From Haliclystus octoradiatus (lineage: Eukaryota > Cnidaria > Staurozoa > Stauromedusae > Haliclystidae), in the NCBI GenBank assembly GCA_916610825.1, contig OU744446.1:19145959-19209958 (forward strand): DNA of 64,000 bases. Reading direction: 5' to 3'. A program made the translations under genes and the position numbers. The first letter of the stretch is position 1. Every line of letters starts with the position of its first letter. A model generated the notes under the pieces. It saw only the letters and a program-made list of their open reading frames with translations, did not search any database and was not told the DNA's origin. Below are positions 10,901 to 22,733 of this stretch, in pieces.

Positions 10901-13900
10901 GGACTTTTCATAAAATGAAATCAAATCTACTATTTAATTGAAAATTCAACTTGAGAAATTAAAAGAAGTAATAGCTTGGAAGATGCGATATTCAGATATA
11001 ACTATTGCTATAATTTTGCAAACTATAAAAATGTTAAGAATTTGAAAAACAATTTTGTTGAATTCTTCGTGTTCTATTTTGAAATGATATTTGTAGGAAT
11101 TTCATCCAAAATGTATTATAAAATATTAATGACCCATTAAATTACAAGACAAATCATTGCTTTGATGAAATTGATCAGATATGATTGATGTTCCAGACAA
11201 AGTTTATGTTACATGATTGGTAAAATGATTACACCATTCTTGTTCGTGGGTCTCATAAGAGATTATATCACTCTTGTGAGTGATGTAATCATTTTAATAA
11301 TCATGTAACATAACCTTTGTCTGGAACGTCAATTATCTCTCATCAATAGACCTATACCTGCACGCTTTTAGTGGTTGCCATGGAATCTTGTGGGTTGTCT
11401 TGACATAACTGCTAAACACGTGGTACAAATCCACCAATCATTACTCAAGTTTTTTCAAGTGATTATTAAATTCCGATAACAAACTCGCAAGAGTGATGTA
11501 ATCCCTTATTATTTCTAGATTGTTTTGCTTACCTAGATTGCAGGAAAAGACATCACATGATCCTGTGTCAACACCATTTCCCACGCATTCTGCACCTCCA
11601 TACGTTGGAGCTGGGTTTACGCACATTCTAACTCTTGTTGCTGTTCCCGGTCCACATGTTGTACTACAATCATTCCAGGGTGACCATTTACCCCAATGAC
11701 CATTGACCGGAGCTAGTTGTAAGTAAATTTGCAAATTAATATTATTGTATGCTTCTGTACGCACACAAGCTAATTATGACGAAGCCATTTATTTTTTAAT
11801 AAAATATGTGTTTATTTTCAAAATCTAGATACCAGTTTTCGAACTTGCACAAAATATGGTTTTATGTAATTGAAAATAGCATTATATTCAAACATTCAAA
11901 ATAATGAACATTAAATTTGACATGAGGTGACTAGGTTGTTTATAGATAATGGCAGTGGGCCAAATGACCAAACTTACAATATGGCTATATGTGATATATG
12001 AATTGATACCAATGTATTTCCATGTGTGCTTAGAATTTAACATTCTATTCTAATCGTTACTCAATTTCATATACCGGTACTTTCAAATATGGAAGTATCC
12101 GGTCTTACTTGGAGGAGTTGCATAACATGATAGATAGCGACACAACTAATGCAAGTGTGAAAGAAATACAATTATTTTCACAAGTTGTGATTTGTAAGAA
12201 GTAGTTTTGAAAGATACTGCAAATTTTACATATGGCAAGTCTTGTTTGTGCTGTTTATTGGAGCTATATCATGACTGTAACTGACATTTTCACAATATTA
12301 AATGCAATTTTAGATAAAAAATTCCAGCTCCAGTCATTTCTAGAAATTTGAAATTATCTATATTAATGTTGTTACTGTTGTTACCATAACATTCAGTTGC
12401 GTCTCTCGCGCAATCTTTTGTTTCTGATTCAATCCCATTCCCATCAGCTTCCAGGCATTTTGTTAGGTCAACATGTGCACAGAATCTCTGTCTTGTTTTG
12501 ACACATTCTTCACTGCATGGACTATAATCACTCCATGAACTCAAATACTCTCTTTTATCATCTGTAAATATCAATAATAAAACTACAAATGTCTTTCAAA
12601 ATGTTTATGAAAAGCAAGTATTGAGTACTAATTGCTTTATTATTTTTCAGGAAAATTTAGAAACGAATCAATTTTTCACAGTGATTATCTGCAATGCATC
12701 TGCATTGGATTGAATCGCACAAATCAAACGCTTCCCCTATTTTGGAAAAGGTATACTTCAATTTTCATACTATCAATGTCATATCTCTTCTTAATTGTCA
12801 GATCCGATACTGATTATGTTATCTGGTGTTGATCCGAGACTGATGCTTGGCGCCTCTTTTTGCTTCTCTTTAGTTTGTGCCTGTGAAACAACTTCATGGA
12901 CACAATGTTTACTATATAGTATTTTATTCAGTATACAGCTTTTTTATTTTTAGATAAATTTATTAGATAATTATGATTATGGTATGATTTGTCTCCTGCA
13001 TTACTCCTACTATTAAGTCCAAGGAATTAATAAAACTTAAATATTTTCTTATTCCACAAGACTACAAATAATTACCATGGTTCATTTAAATGTAATAAAT
13101 TTTGAGGAAATATTTATGTGATTTTATGAACAACTGATATTATCATCAATTATGTCTATATTATATAAGGTTAATTTAATCAGTGAGCTGCTGGTGAACA
13201 GCATTTTGTATGTTGAGCTTTCTAATAAAATCTAGTTGAATGTTAACATACCTGCACATGAATATAGAGCATTGAGTCTAACAATATCAAGCACACTCAG
13301 GCCATCCTTTGAACCAAGTTCTATATCTGAATGTTTTAATGATGCCATTGTTTTCAATCCATTTTTACTGAAGTAATAATTTCCATAATGCATAATACTT
13401 TCTGTGTCATAAGGAGTACCAAGATAGTCCAATTGGTATTCATCAAATTTATCAAAATTATGATCTTTACCTGCATCATTCAAAAATAGAAATGGCTGTG
13501 GTTTATTTTTGTATCTTTCCACGTAGATGCAAATGAAGAGCATTAAACTATACAGCATTGACAATTTTAAAGGCATAATTGGAAAAGAGAAATCAAAGCT
13601 TGATGTTACTCCTGTGAGAAAAGTTTTTGAACGTTGAATAGCCCATTTTTCATCAAGTTCCCTTTAACTGTCCAGGAACTGTTTAAAAGGTGATCGTTTT
13701 TCACCTCTGTGAAAACAGTTCATGAACTGAAAAGACAATTTTATACAAGTTCATGAAAAAGTTCATGAAAGAGGCCATATAACATTCATGAACTGTGCAT
13801 GAAATCAAAGAATTTCTTTGCAGGCGCATAAACAGTACTTGAACAGTTCATGAACCTAATACCTATACATAATAATAAGTTTTTTCGCATTTTTGTGACA

Positions 13901-15837
13901 TACTTATAAATTTTTTTGAAATTATGACTTGCAGCTTGTATGAGATGTGAAGTTTTGTTTCATGTTGAAATCAATAAACAACAATTCATCAATAATATAA
14001 TCTGAACTAGGTTTCTTGTCTGGACAATGTCATAATCATGCATAGAGTTACATATACTGCCAATCCAATCGACACTTTAATCAAACTGTAGCCACTATAG
14101 GGATCCATAATGGCTGACGATTGCTACCAACCAAAACATGAAAAGTTGCAATAATTTGGGAAATACGTTATAATTTTGGGTAAACAGAATTTTTCTTCAA
14201 AACTCAGAAAAAGATGACTGCGATATTTTTAACTCCACTTCAACTTGTATATATTTATTTATTCATTGTTGTTTTATTAATTGTCTATGTTGATAGAATA
14301 GTATAATATAAAGTATATATAATAGTAGGATGTAGCAATCTTGCAGATTTTTGACTCCTCATGGTGGCTACTTGTGACGTCACAGGCAGTCTATTGCAAG
14401 TCTATGTAATTATATGCAGTAATTAATGCAGCATAAACCCCCTGTAAATTATTTCAGGAATTACTTGGCTGTTCTTAATTAGTTGTTGAACAGATTCATT
14501 ATTCAATGCCCAATTAAATGAGCTGAATTTAAACAAGTAAAGTACATCTTGCATAGCCTTACCAGTAACAATATTTTCCCATAAGATTTCTATGTTTTGA
14601 TCACGGTCAGGTCGACTTTGTTCGTGCCAGAATCCAAGTGAATGCAAAACTTCATGAATTATGGTATCTTCTTTCATACAGGCATCAGCTAAATAGATGT
14701 CTTGAGGTCCAGCTGACCAATATTGTTTTCCAACATATGATGCACAGCTTGAAGCAACAGATTGTCAGTAATTTAAGCATATGATTTATAATTGCTATAC
14801 AGTGACCTATAAAACTTCCATACCTTCTATGATAACTTAATCGATGAGCTTGTAATCAACTGTTCACAAAAAGTTCATAACCATTCATCAAACAATTAAT
14901 TAATCAAAAACTATTCATGAAGGTGAAATAGAGGAACACTTTTCACGAACAATGTTCCATTCCACACTCATGATGGTGTTTTTCTTGGGTGAGAAAGTGT
15001 TGCTGGATATTAATTTTTATTTAATTCCAACTAAACATTATAAAAATTGGAAATTGTATGCAAAAATAAAGGCTTAAAAAAAATTAAATTCCCTGTGGAA
15101 AATGTTCATGAACATTAAATAGCCCAATTTTCATGTTCATTAATGTAGTAAATGATATTTGTAATAAATACCACAAACTATATTTATGATACTGTACATC
15201 TTCAGTATTGGGTCTGTTAGATTGATTAATTGCAATTTATCTATCGCAACATTAGTATATCAGTTGCTAGAAACAAGTGAAAATGATTTACTACATATAT
15301 CATTGAACATTACCCTGTCCCTGGAACAAATTTTATCCAAATCATTTCATTCACTTGTTGTTTGAATGATAAACATGACACATTCTCTATTGACCGCATA
15401 GCTTTCAAGATCACATCTGTGTTGCTACCTAGAAAATATCAACGGTATAACGGTCTTTGCAGCATATATTATATTATTTGGAAAGCTATTTGAATGTCTG
15501 AGAAATTTCAAATGGAGGATTTCCCTCATTTCACTACCACTTAGATTGATCCAACTTAGAATACGAGCTCATCAGTTCATTAACTCCTGATCAAACGTTG
15601 ATAGAAACTAGGTTAGAATAAGAGTCAAAAATGAAACATGCTAGCATTACGCCACTTCAAGTTTCAAAACAGAAGGTGATCATCAGGCGATCTATTTCAA
15701 CTAGACTACAAAAATTCATCCTTATCCTATATGAGCTACTATGTTTTACAGTTGAATGGAGAATAAACAAGTAACTATACAATAGCGTAATCAATAACCA
15801 ATCAACTGTAAAACATAGTAGCTCATATAGAATAAAG

Positions 15838-15881
<44 letters not shown>

Positions 15882-17339
15882 AAATAATGTTTGTTTTAAT
15901 TTATTATTATAATTGAAAATGTTATAAAAAGAACAATTCAACAGCAGTGAACTAATCACTTATTTCTAAACTCACTCAAATCAGCTGCAATTTCATAAGG
16001 GATCACTTTGGTCCTCCATGCAAAGTTTCTATTTCTCTGGGCATTTCTTTTTAATGAGTGCAAATTGTATTGATTATTTGTTCCATCTTCTGGAGGAAGT
16101 AGGATATCGCTTTCGACTACACGAAGACCTTAAAAGTAAAACACATTAGTCTGTTCCACTGTTGATACTGCGGAATTTCACTTTTAAGAAATACACCACC
16201 CTCCCTCTTAAGTCCCTTGTACCACTCTTCTATCGCTAGATGCAATGGTGGATGAAATTGCTCTCTATTGGTCTCATGTGCAATTAACACTGTAGATCAA
16301 AAATTTCATTGCATGCTGATTTTAATTATCATCAAGATTCAGCTATGCTATCCATCTCTTCATATCTTGGTATTGTCTGTGAGACCCTCAATCAATGATG
16401 TCCAGATAGATTTAAGACTTCATTGACGTGTGGAGGACTTTCCTCACAGATCAGGAGATCCGAAGCCTGAGCTTTTTTCTTACATGTGCGTATGGATGGC
16501 GATATTGTTGTGGCATAATAGATTGAGCTTATATCCTCTTGGCGACCTGATTCATTAGAAGTATATTAAGAAACGTGAAACATGATGGTTAAATTATCTC
16601 AATTAAGCATCAACTTTTTAAACAGAATTTTTCTTTAGGTTTTCTGTACCTCTTCTTATGCAAAGAATTACGTATAAGTTGAATAGATTGCCTGATTATT
16701 GCCTTGGCTGAAATCCAGAGTAGAAACGTGATTGTCTGATTTTCTGATAAATTACATTTGATTATAACTTAATTTTCTTGACTTTTCTAGTAAAATGTAT
16801 GTCAAAGAAGATTCTGATAATCGCCTGAAATTGGATCTTGGTTAGAATTGTGCATGTAAAAATCAGACGCTTAGACTATGTGCGAAATTGTAGTAGATAT
16901 TTAGTTTGAATAATGTTTGCTTATTGGTGTTTATTTAACTAAAGGTCAGGCGCGCGACGTGGATCCCAATTTTGATGACATTTTGACTGCTTTGAATTTT
17001 AAAATGAACCCTTCCATATACAGAAAGTATTTTTGTTTCATTGAAACTGTACAAAACATTGATAAGAAGCTTAAAATAAAGTAATAGTAGATGAGAGTAA
17101 CCAAGGGTAAATTAATATGTTCTTTAAGAAGATGTATTGTATTGACGAGTGATAAGTTATGACAGTAGATTCTAATATAATTAATTATATTAATCTTACT
17201 CTCGTTTTTTTAGGCACTCAAAGACTTCAAAGTATTTGACATTATTTATGAACTTACCTGCTTCGCTAGGATCAATCAAAGACTTGCCATGGCATGAAAT
17301 ACTTGCCCAAGCACTCAGAAGTAACAAAATTATGGCCAT
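4970..17339 (-). CDS. Secreted astacin (M12A) metalloprotease, astacin-TSP1-TSP1-MAM-WSC-like
   Basis: Twelve exons join in frame to 654 residues: 17339-17258, 16128-15976, 15428-15314, 14747-14563, 13470-13252, 12561-12385, 11712-11533, 8152-8006, 7185-6920, 6369-6282, 5922-5744, 5143-4970. Residues 1-17 are a signal peptide (MAIILLLLSAWASISC). The short propeptide has ESDILLP at 33-39, whose Asp35 fits the aspartate-switch motif that masks astacin zinc. The catalytic domain starts near NFAWRTKVIPYEI and holds HEVLHSLGFWHEQSRPDRD (zinc ligands His148, His152, His158) and the Met-turn SIMHY with Tyr207, so it should be active. Two TSP1 repeats follow (about 253-370; the second has WSPWNDCSTTCGPG), then a MAM domain over three exons (about 372-537) and a WSC-like domain (GCY at the start, YYGECW later). 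It is likely an extracellular matrix or developmental protease. An ATTAAA lies 51 bp past the stop. A consensus donor near 5004 allows an alternative C-terminus. Confidence 0.9.
5744..5922 (-). other. WSC-like domain, first half (astacin gene exon 11)
   Basis: This exon encodes EQWNYEPVGCY and ends QEETIK. With exon 12 (5143-4970; FGIEYYGECWYG, then QCLSGVGVQHT) it forms one cysteine domain of the pattern GCY-x(n)-C-x(n)-FGIxYYGECW-x(n)-C-x-x-VG. That matches the WSC-type carbohydrate-binding-like fold seen in animal secreted proteins. Acceptor CCAATAG and donor AAG|GTTAAC give phases that fit both neighbours. The name WSC-like is by pattern; the exon itself is well supported. Confidence 0.7.
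6412..6610 (+). repeat. tRNA-derived SINE
   Basis: A pol III promoter pair is visible: an A-box-like TAGTGGTTAGGACGTTGG at about 6423 and a B-box GGTTCAATTCC at about 6464. The body follows with CAAGGGCAACCGACC and CACCCAGATGAAAATAG, a layout known from tRNA-derived SINEs of many invertebrates. It is inserted in the intron between the second and third MAM exons, antisense to the gene. I see no clean target-site duplication. Confidence 0.75.
6802..6863. repeat. (CACT)n microsatellite
   Basis: About 15 near-perfect CACT units in the intron between MAM exons 6920-7185 and 6282-6369, about 60 bp from the exon border. Likely polymorphic in length. Confidence 0.95.
8646..9697. mobile_element. Non-autonomous hAT-like DNA transposon nested in copy A
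   Basis: Terminal inverted repeats are TAGGGCCAAAC at the left and GTTTGGCCGTA at the right; TAGGG-type termini are typical of hAT elements. Inside each end are AGAACATT-rich subterminal repeats (8665-8760 and 9615-9680), a second hAT habit. The insertion interrupts copy A at a point where copies B and C read straight through TTTTAGG; the flanks (TGTTAAG and CTTTAGG) look like a decayed 7-8-bp target duplication. No transposase ORF is present. Positions 9385-9433 hold CTTATAC and TATACGGTA motifs like the end of a pogo/Tc1-type element, so another insertion may be nested within. Confidence 0.65.
9731..9938. repeat. Hairpin MITE nested in copy A
   Basis: The ends AATAGGGTCAAATCAT and ATGATTTGACCCTATT are perfect inverted repeats and the complementarity continues imperfectly for about 70 bp on each side, leaving a short loop near 9810-9865. 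It sits where copies B and C carry about 25 bp of ordinary element sequence. Confidence 0.8.
10500..10862 (-). repeat. tRNA-derived SINE (tRNA-like head plus body)
   Basis: Read on the minus strand, 10862 to about 10780 gives a tRNA-like head: A-box TTAGCTCAGTTGGCAGAGC and B-box GGTTCAAATCC at tRNA spacing. The acceptor stem does not pair and the anticodon stem is poor, so it is not a working tRNA. The body continues to about 10500. A decayed relative at 16190-16460 shares TACCACTC(C/T)TCTAT and CACTG(C/T)AGATCAA in the same order. It lies in the long intron before the MAM exons. Confidence 0.7.
11184..11333. repeat. Hairpin MITE with ~50-bp terminal inverted repeats
   Basis: The left end runs ATTGATGTTCCAGACAAAG and the right end, reversed, ATTGACGTTCCAGACAAAG; pairing continues through GTTATGTTACATGAT. 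The centre carries ATATCACTCTTGTGAGTGAT. A related scrap (AGAGTGATGTAATCCCTTA) lies at about 11490, right beside the second TSP1 exon. Confidence 0.85.
13609..13856. repeat. GTTCATGAAC-family element, diverged
   Basis: Contains repeated AGTTCATGAACTG units and the family bracket CCTGTGAGAAAA on the left. It is in the intron between the two C-terminal catalytic exons of the astacin gene. Smaller scraps of the same family occur at about 6085-6150, 6652-6758, 8198-8230, 10436-10500, 10861-10913, 14858-14950, 15090-15145, 50331-50392, 54988-55122 and 63646-63706. Confidence 0.7.
15649..15695 (-). ncRNA. Decayed hammerhead-like motif
   Basis: On the minus strand: CGC, CTGATGA (15686-15680), a degenerate stem II, GAAAC (15665-15661), TTGAAG, then GTG and GCG. 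Stem I is CGC with GCG, replacing TTGC/GCAA of other copies, so the third pair changes from U-A to C-G. The nucleotide at the cleavage position is G, which hammerheads do not cut after, so this copy should be inactive. Confidence 0.4.
15723..15834. repeat. 37-bp-arm inverted repeat beside (ATT)n
   Basis: Arms 15723-15759 and 15798-15834 are near-perfect reverse complements around CTACTATGTTTTACAGTTGA, with a 38-bp spacer. An (ATT)n run follows directly at 15839-15877. Located in the intron between the propeptide exon and the next catalytic exon. Confidence 0.85.
15839..15877. repeat. (ATT)n microsatellite
   Basis: About 13 ATT units directly after the inverted repeat; this resembles the 3' tail of an insertion. 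Confidence 0.95.
16190..16460 (-). repeat. Decayed SINE copy
   Basis: Shares ordered short matches with the body of the SINE at 10500-10862 (TACCACTCTTCTAT, CACTGTAGATCAA), in the same orientation, but the tRNA-like head is unrecognisable. It lies in the first intron of the astacin gene. Confidence 0.4.
16688..16730 (+). ncRNA. Decayed hammerhead-like motif
   Basis: TTGC, CTGATTA (core G replaced by T), TGCCTTGGC hairpin, TGAAAT, then GTAG and AAACGTGATTGTCTG. The downstream sequence resembles that of the copy at 37651-37700 (CGACTGTCTGA), so it belongs to the same dispersed family. Core mutations should make it inactive. Confidence 0.35.
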
Positions 17340-20300
17340 TTTGAATGTAACGGACCTGAAAAGAAAAGTAAGTAAATATTTGAAAACCGTTTTGTTGAAT
17401 TATGCATTTTTGACGACGGGTATGCTCGTGACTTCAAACTCATCATTAGTTATGCCAATTCTCTGCATTTTCGTCTTTGAAGAAAAATATACTGATGTCA
17501 CTGATTAGGTCAATTTTGAACTTTATTTCTTGTTGAAGTGAGTTTCTGAGTTTTAAACCCTTTTTCTTGTTGAGTGAATTTTCGTTACGTGTATGGAAAG
17601 ATTTTCAAACAATGGAATGTTTAATCAAGCTCATCAGTCTCCAGTTAATATATTTTGTGTATACGTATAGCTGTAGTTTATACTATAGACGATGTATACA
17701 TCCGAAGCCAAATAAAAATGATAAAATAGGAAAAATAATTGATGATGACTTCCAGTTTTTACCATATTCTCATAGAATCTTCGAACTACCAAAATAATGG
17801 GCCAAGTATAAAGCTAATACGTAGACCTAGTAGTTGTCCGACCGACATATCCCTAGCCCTAGTTATATTGCTAAAAAGTATTCGATACGATTTTGAGCGC
17901 AATTTACTGACTGTGAATTAGTGATGTGCGATTATTTACAAATTAATTATATTAAATATAGTTTGAAAAATCTTCAGTTTTAAGCCTAGATTTAGACGTA
18001 CATTTTAAGATAGTTACATATAACCTGTTAAAAATATTAATGCAGCGTACAGGAAATAAATGACAGTACACATTTTACAAAGAAAAAGGCGTATTCAGCG
18101 CCCTTGCTTTGAATTTAAAATATGTATCAGACATTATCTATATAAAGTTATAGATCAATTTCAATTAACGAAGTATGCGTAATTTTGCGATCATAGCATC
18201 AGATAGACAAGTACTTGTTTCTGACAATTAGCCGCTAGCACGTAGATAATGTTTTCTACATAATTGCTGTGTTAGTATGCATTATTATGTACCATACCCC
18301 TTGTACTATACGATGAATGTTTGAAGACACGATAAAGTGTTCTTCTAAAATTTGGAATTTTTAAACAGTGCTTGTCCAGATATTTGAGATACATGAATCA
18401 GCCAATCAACTTGCATGATTCTAATTTGATATTTTATACATGAAAAAGACTAGTAGATTTTAAGGAACTGTTTCTAACTGTTAACACAGTATTCAATATG
18501 CCTATTTCATATACTTACGAATATACGTAAGTAACATATCACTATACTTATATGCCCCTTATATGCATGCTCAGAAACAAGGAACTATAGATCTCCGAAG
18601 AGAGTTACAATGGCACCAAATCGTTAATCATCAATCTGATCTGCCTTGCTCCGCTCTCCGCAGAATTCTAACAATAGAGAAATAATTAGCATGGAAGGGT
18701 TAAATTTGAATTTCATTGACTTCTCCGGCCAATCTGAATATTTTAGCTTGAATATCAAGAACTCGTTCATGTTTTTACCAGGCGTTTCGAATCAACTGTT
18801 TTTAAAATTTGATAATAATAAATGCTAGCATTTCAAGCCCAATGTACGGTACAACATTTATTGAACTTAAAAAGTAAGTTTTTACTATATACTTGTCATA
18901 GTGGTATGGCATTATATAATACAATATCTAAGAATGTCGTATTACTTTTAAGTTTTATTATTTTTGACTTACTTTCTGTCAGAGTTTTGACTTTACCCAA
19001 ACATGCTCCTTCGCTTGATGTCTTCGTTTGCGTGAATTGTAGACTATTAAATAATAATTAAGAATCACATGAGATACGTAATAAATCTATACCTTTCGCT
19101 GTATTGATTCAATAGTAACAAACGTATAATTGACTGTACAAAGCCATGGCACTGTGTTTCATTTATAACAGCTGGGGAACACATTCAAAAGTTTCAGTGT
19201 TCTTATTGGTTATTATCGTTTTAATGGAGAAAGCAAACCAACCTGTATCTTTCTCAGCAAATTCAAATATGGCGGTAAGCTGTCAGAAATCTTGTTGAAC
19301 TGTTTCCAGGGATACGATTAGGCTATTTCTATTTTCCATTAAAACTTTAATCTATTTTTTTGCTATTTCCAAATAAATCTTCAAACTATTAGCTATACAA
19401 GATATTCTATTTAGGACATGTCGAAATGTCTTCATTAAAATTATGAAATGTCAATATCCTGATCCTCGTCAATTATTAATTTTAGATTGCATTTTTCGGA
19501 AAGAAGTTTGATATTTTTAATCAAATTCAACTCAATCAGTTGTCATAATGGCCCGTTTGAAGGATAAACTCAAATAGCGTTCCAGTCCCATATATAGCAA
19601 GAGAATATGCGTCAGTTTGAAATACTATATGTACATTTATTGGTGGAAAGAATTTACCGTTTTGTTAGCTTTGATAGAGCTTAAACATTCTTCTTTAAAT
19701 CTTAGAAATCAGACAACCTTGTAGCTTATCATATTATGATAGCCGAAGTTGTTTCTTTCACTTTACCCGAGAAAATCAATTATCTCGAAATAATCGTCCC
19801 CGTTTTACACTGTAAAGTTAAAAAAAGTTTGTTTGTTTTACAACTTTTAACATAAATTCACAATAGTGGAAATGATTTCTTCTTTGACTGATTTATTTGG
19901 ACAGTATACATGTGTCAGTTCATCTTAATGAATATGAGTGATACATATGAAACATTGATGCTTATATAACCAGGCCACATGGTAGTGACTATAGTAACCT
20001 TGGATATAATCAATGGTAAATTCACATAGATCAAATGACACAGTGCAAGCAAGTCACTGTTTACTTCTGCAGCGAAATAATTAGATATTCTTCTTTGTGA
20101 AGTTTTGAACATCGTTGTTATATAGATTTAGCTATGTTTTGTGGTTTGAATCTATACTCGTCTGCGATAACACTGAAGAGAGATCAAATGCACAAGAGTT
20201 CGTGTGCTCAATCTCAAATTGGGCGTTGTTTTATAATGGAGTTTTCCTACAAATCTGCACCTCTAATAGCTAGTTTCGTATTATTGGAAAGCATGCAGCT

Positions 20301-22109
20301 CAATAATCTTCATTTTATGTCAAAGATATCTATAAAAACTGCATTGCCTCTTTGTATTCAAGATGATGATCTTCAAATGACTCAGTTATATATACTTCGA
20401 ATTATTATTTGTTTAGATGGATGAACATTGATAATATAAAAAGCCGTTAAATATTCTTCCTCCAACAAAATTCTTAAAACGTTAGTCTTTGATGTAGCCT
20501 GGATGAAGGGGATTATTGAGATGAGATCTCGCAATTACAGAATCCTCATTATTGCCGTGTCAAATGTTGTATGACTAATTGAAGATATAGACTAAATGTA
20601 CTCGAGTATCGCTGGATAAACACACGGTCGAAAGATGTCTGGCTTTCAAAATTAATATTTCACTACATCATTGCGGTTTGTATTACATAAATAATACAGC
20701 TGACATGCTTTGGGATTTAACACTTTATGGAAATCTTTAATAGTTTGCTTTGTAAAATTTCACAGTACAGAATTGAAACTAATTACTAAATGCTACTTAG
20801 TATATTTACCGTTTAATTCTAAATATCTTACGAATTTGAGATTCAAAATCGTAACATGGATATTATTCAGTAAAATAATTTGATACTTGCATGAATAAGC
20901 AGGCATATAAGTTCATTAAAAGTTCTGCTTTGTCAGACTCTGTAGAGAGTGCCACGAAGTATATACGTGAACACGAATGCATCAGACAAGGAGGACTTAC
21001 TCAGCCCTGGCCATGAAGCTTGAATATGAATATAAATGTTTTTTGGCAGATTTCAGTCTTTTTCTGCCTTTTAAAAACTGTAGAAAATTTGTCTTATTCA
21101 TTCTATTCTCAGTCTGAATCCTTAGTTAGCCTATTTTCAGTATATTTTCAACATCTGCCACCTACAAATGTTCGATCGACGCTAATCATATTTGGGTACT
21201 GCTATATGCTCGGGTATAATATGATTAACGAGGTCGGATAACTACGATGTGTCCTCACGCGAAACAAATTTTAGCTTTGCCAATTACAAGAGGTTACCAT
21301 AAATAATGATTTCTAGGGTTCAATTGATTGTTTTACGTCCTATATTTGTGACATCCATGGATCATCACTATCTCTTCACCATAAATGTTGAAAATCGGCT
21401 GAAGCTATCTGGCTCTAGCTTGGGAATAGTTTCTATATTGCTCGATAATTTTTCTACAAAAAATCCAGCAGCTTTTTCCAAGAGTGTATAATATATCAAG
21501 CAATACGATGTGATCGACTAGCGGAGACTGGATACAACAGTACACGTTACGTCATTTGGAGCCATTGGTAGCCGTTAAGATGGATAGTCACAATTTGTGG
21601 CGTATTTTGCGTGCACAAGAATTAAAGTGACATACAGTATAAAATGGGTATTTTGAAATTAATGAAATTCAGATCCAGTTGTCTCAAATCCATCGCATCG
21701 AAGTTTGCATCGATACTCCCTACTTTATTGTAGACATTTTATTTTGGCACACCATGAGCTGCACAAAGTGTGTGTTACTTAATATTTTGCGTCTGCACAG
21801 AACCTATTACAAGGAACAGCACATAATTTATGCGTATGTACCATACACTCTAAAACACACTCATGGTATACTTATGAAGTCAGATGTTTTGCTTCGGCAT
21901 GATTATCGGGGAAAACAAATCCAATTATGTTACATTATATCTTTAAATTCTATATAAGAGGCATATATTTACATCGTTTCCATTGGAAGCATAAATAATT
22001 CGATGTTGGTATTCAATATTTTATAATTATTCTAATTTATAGCGAAAGTAGCTTTATGAATCTCATTTACATGCATATTTGACTGCCACGATGCGTTTGC
22101 ATCCCATTG
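17340..22109. other. Gene-poor upstream region of the astacin gene
   Basis: About 4.8 kb with only short, unremarkable open frames, no recognised exon and no clear repeat. The part nearest 17339 should hold the astacin promoter and 5' UTR, but I see no decisive core-promoter motif. Confidence 0.4.
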
Positions 22110-22733
22110 TTACCTTTCGTAATGGCACGTTTGCGGTTTACTAAATGAATGCAGATTGTCAGGTGGGAAATATCTTTCAGCCTCTGGCTGCACCGAATCA
22201 GCCTCGTACCCATTTACAGTCCTTCCCTCGGTGTTGTGTATGGTCTGCAACGAAGCAGAACCGACATGATTGCTTGCCATTCTTTGTGCTGTATAGGGGG
22301 GTAATTCATAATCAACTACAATGGGTTGATGGAATGGTTCCCCTTCATCTCTATCTCCCCTATGGCACATTGGCATGAGAAGGGCTAAACCACATAAAAA
22401 TCCACCAAGCGAGCCAAATATTAAAGCGAATGCAATAAACCAATTGAAATAATTCCCTGTTTGATGATGTGTTTCATCATTGGTATCAATAACAGTAATG
22501 GTCAAACCATAAGCAAGACATAACACAGCTATTAGGGTTGTTACTATTCCAAATGCCAAAATCCATCCATAAGCGTTCCTATGGTTACAATATACTTGGG
22601 TTATTGTTCTCCAACAACTTTTCTCATTTTCATCATCGTATAATTTCCTATGATAGCCAACAACAACACCATTCCTCTGTCCGTATTGTTTGCCACGATA
22701 TATGTCACAACAATTCGTTGCTAAATATGCCAT
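22110..22733 (-). CDS. Two-transmembrane protein of unknown function
   Basis: A single uninterrupted 207-residue frame starts with ATG at 22733 and ends with a stop at 22110. It has two strongly hydrophobic segments, about 56-82 (WILAFGIVTTLIAVLCLAYG) and about 97-121 (NWFIAFALIFGSLGGFLCGL), joined by a short polar, histidine-containing loop. The N-terminus has a NCCD pair that could be lipid-modified. The C-terminal tail of about 85 residues is polar, with LPPY at 144-147 and tyrosines, and is probably cytosolic. I do not recognise the family. The length is well above the random level for this AT-rich DNA and the composition is protein-like, so I believe it is a gene. No splice sites are needed. 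No neighbours suggest a role. Confidence 0.65.
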   Translation of the reverse strand: MAYLATNCCDIYRGKQYGQRNGVVVGYHRKLYDDENEKSCWRTITQVYCNHRNAYGWILAFGIVTTLIAVLCLAYGLTITVIDTNDETHHQTGNYFNWFIAFALIFGSLGGFLCGLALLMPMCHRGDRDEGEPFHQPIVVDYELPPYTAQRMASNHVGSASLQTIHNTEGRTVNGYEADSVQPEAERYFPPDNLHSFSKPQTCHYER

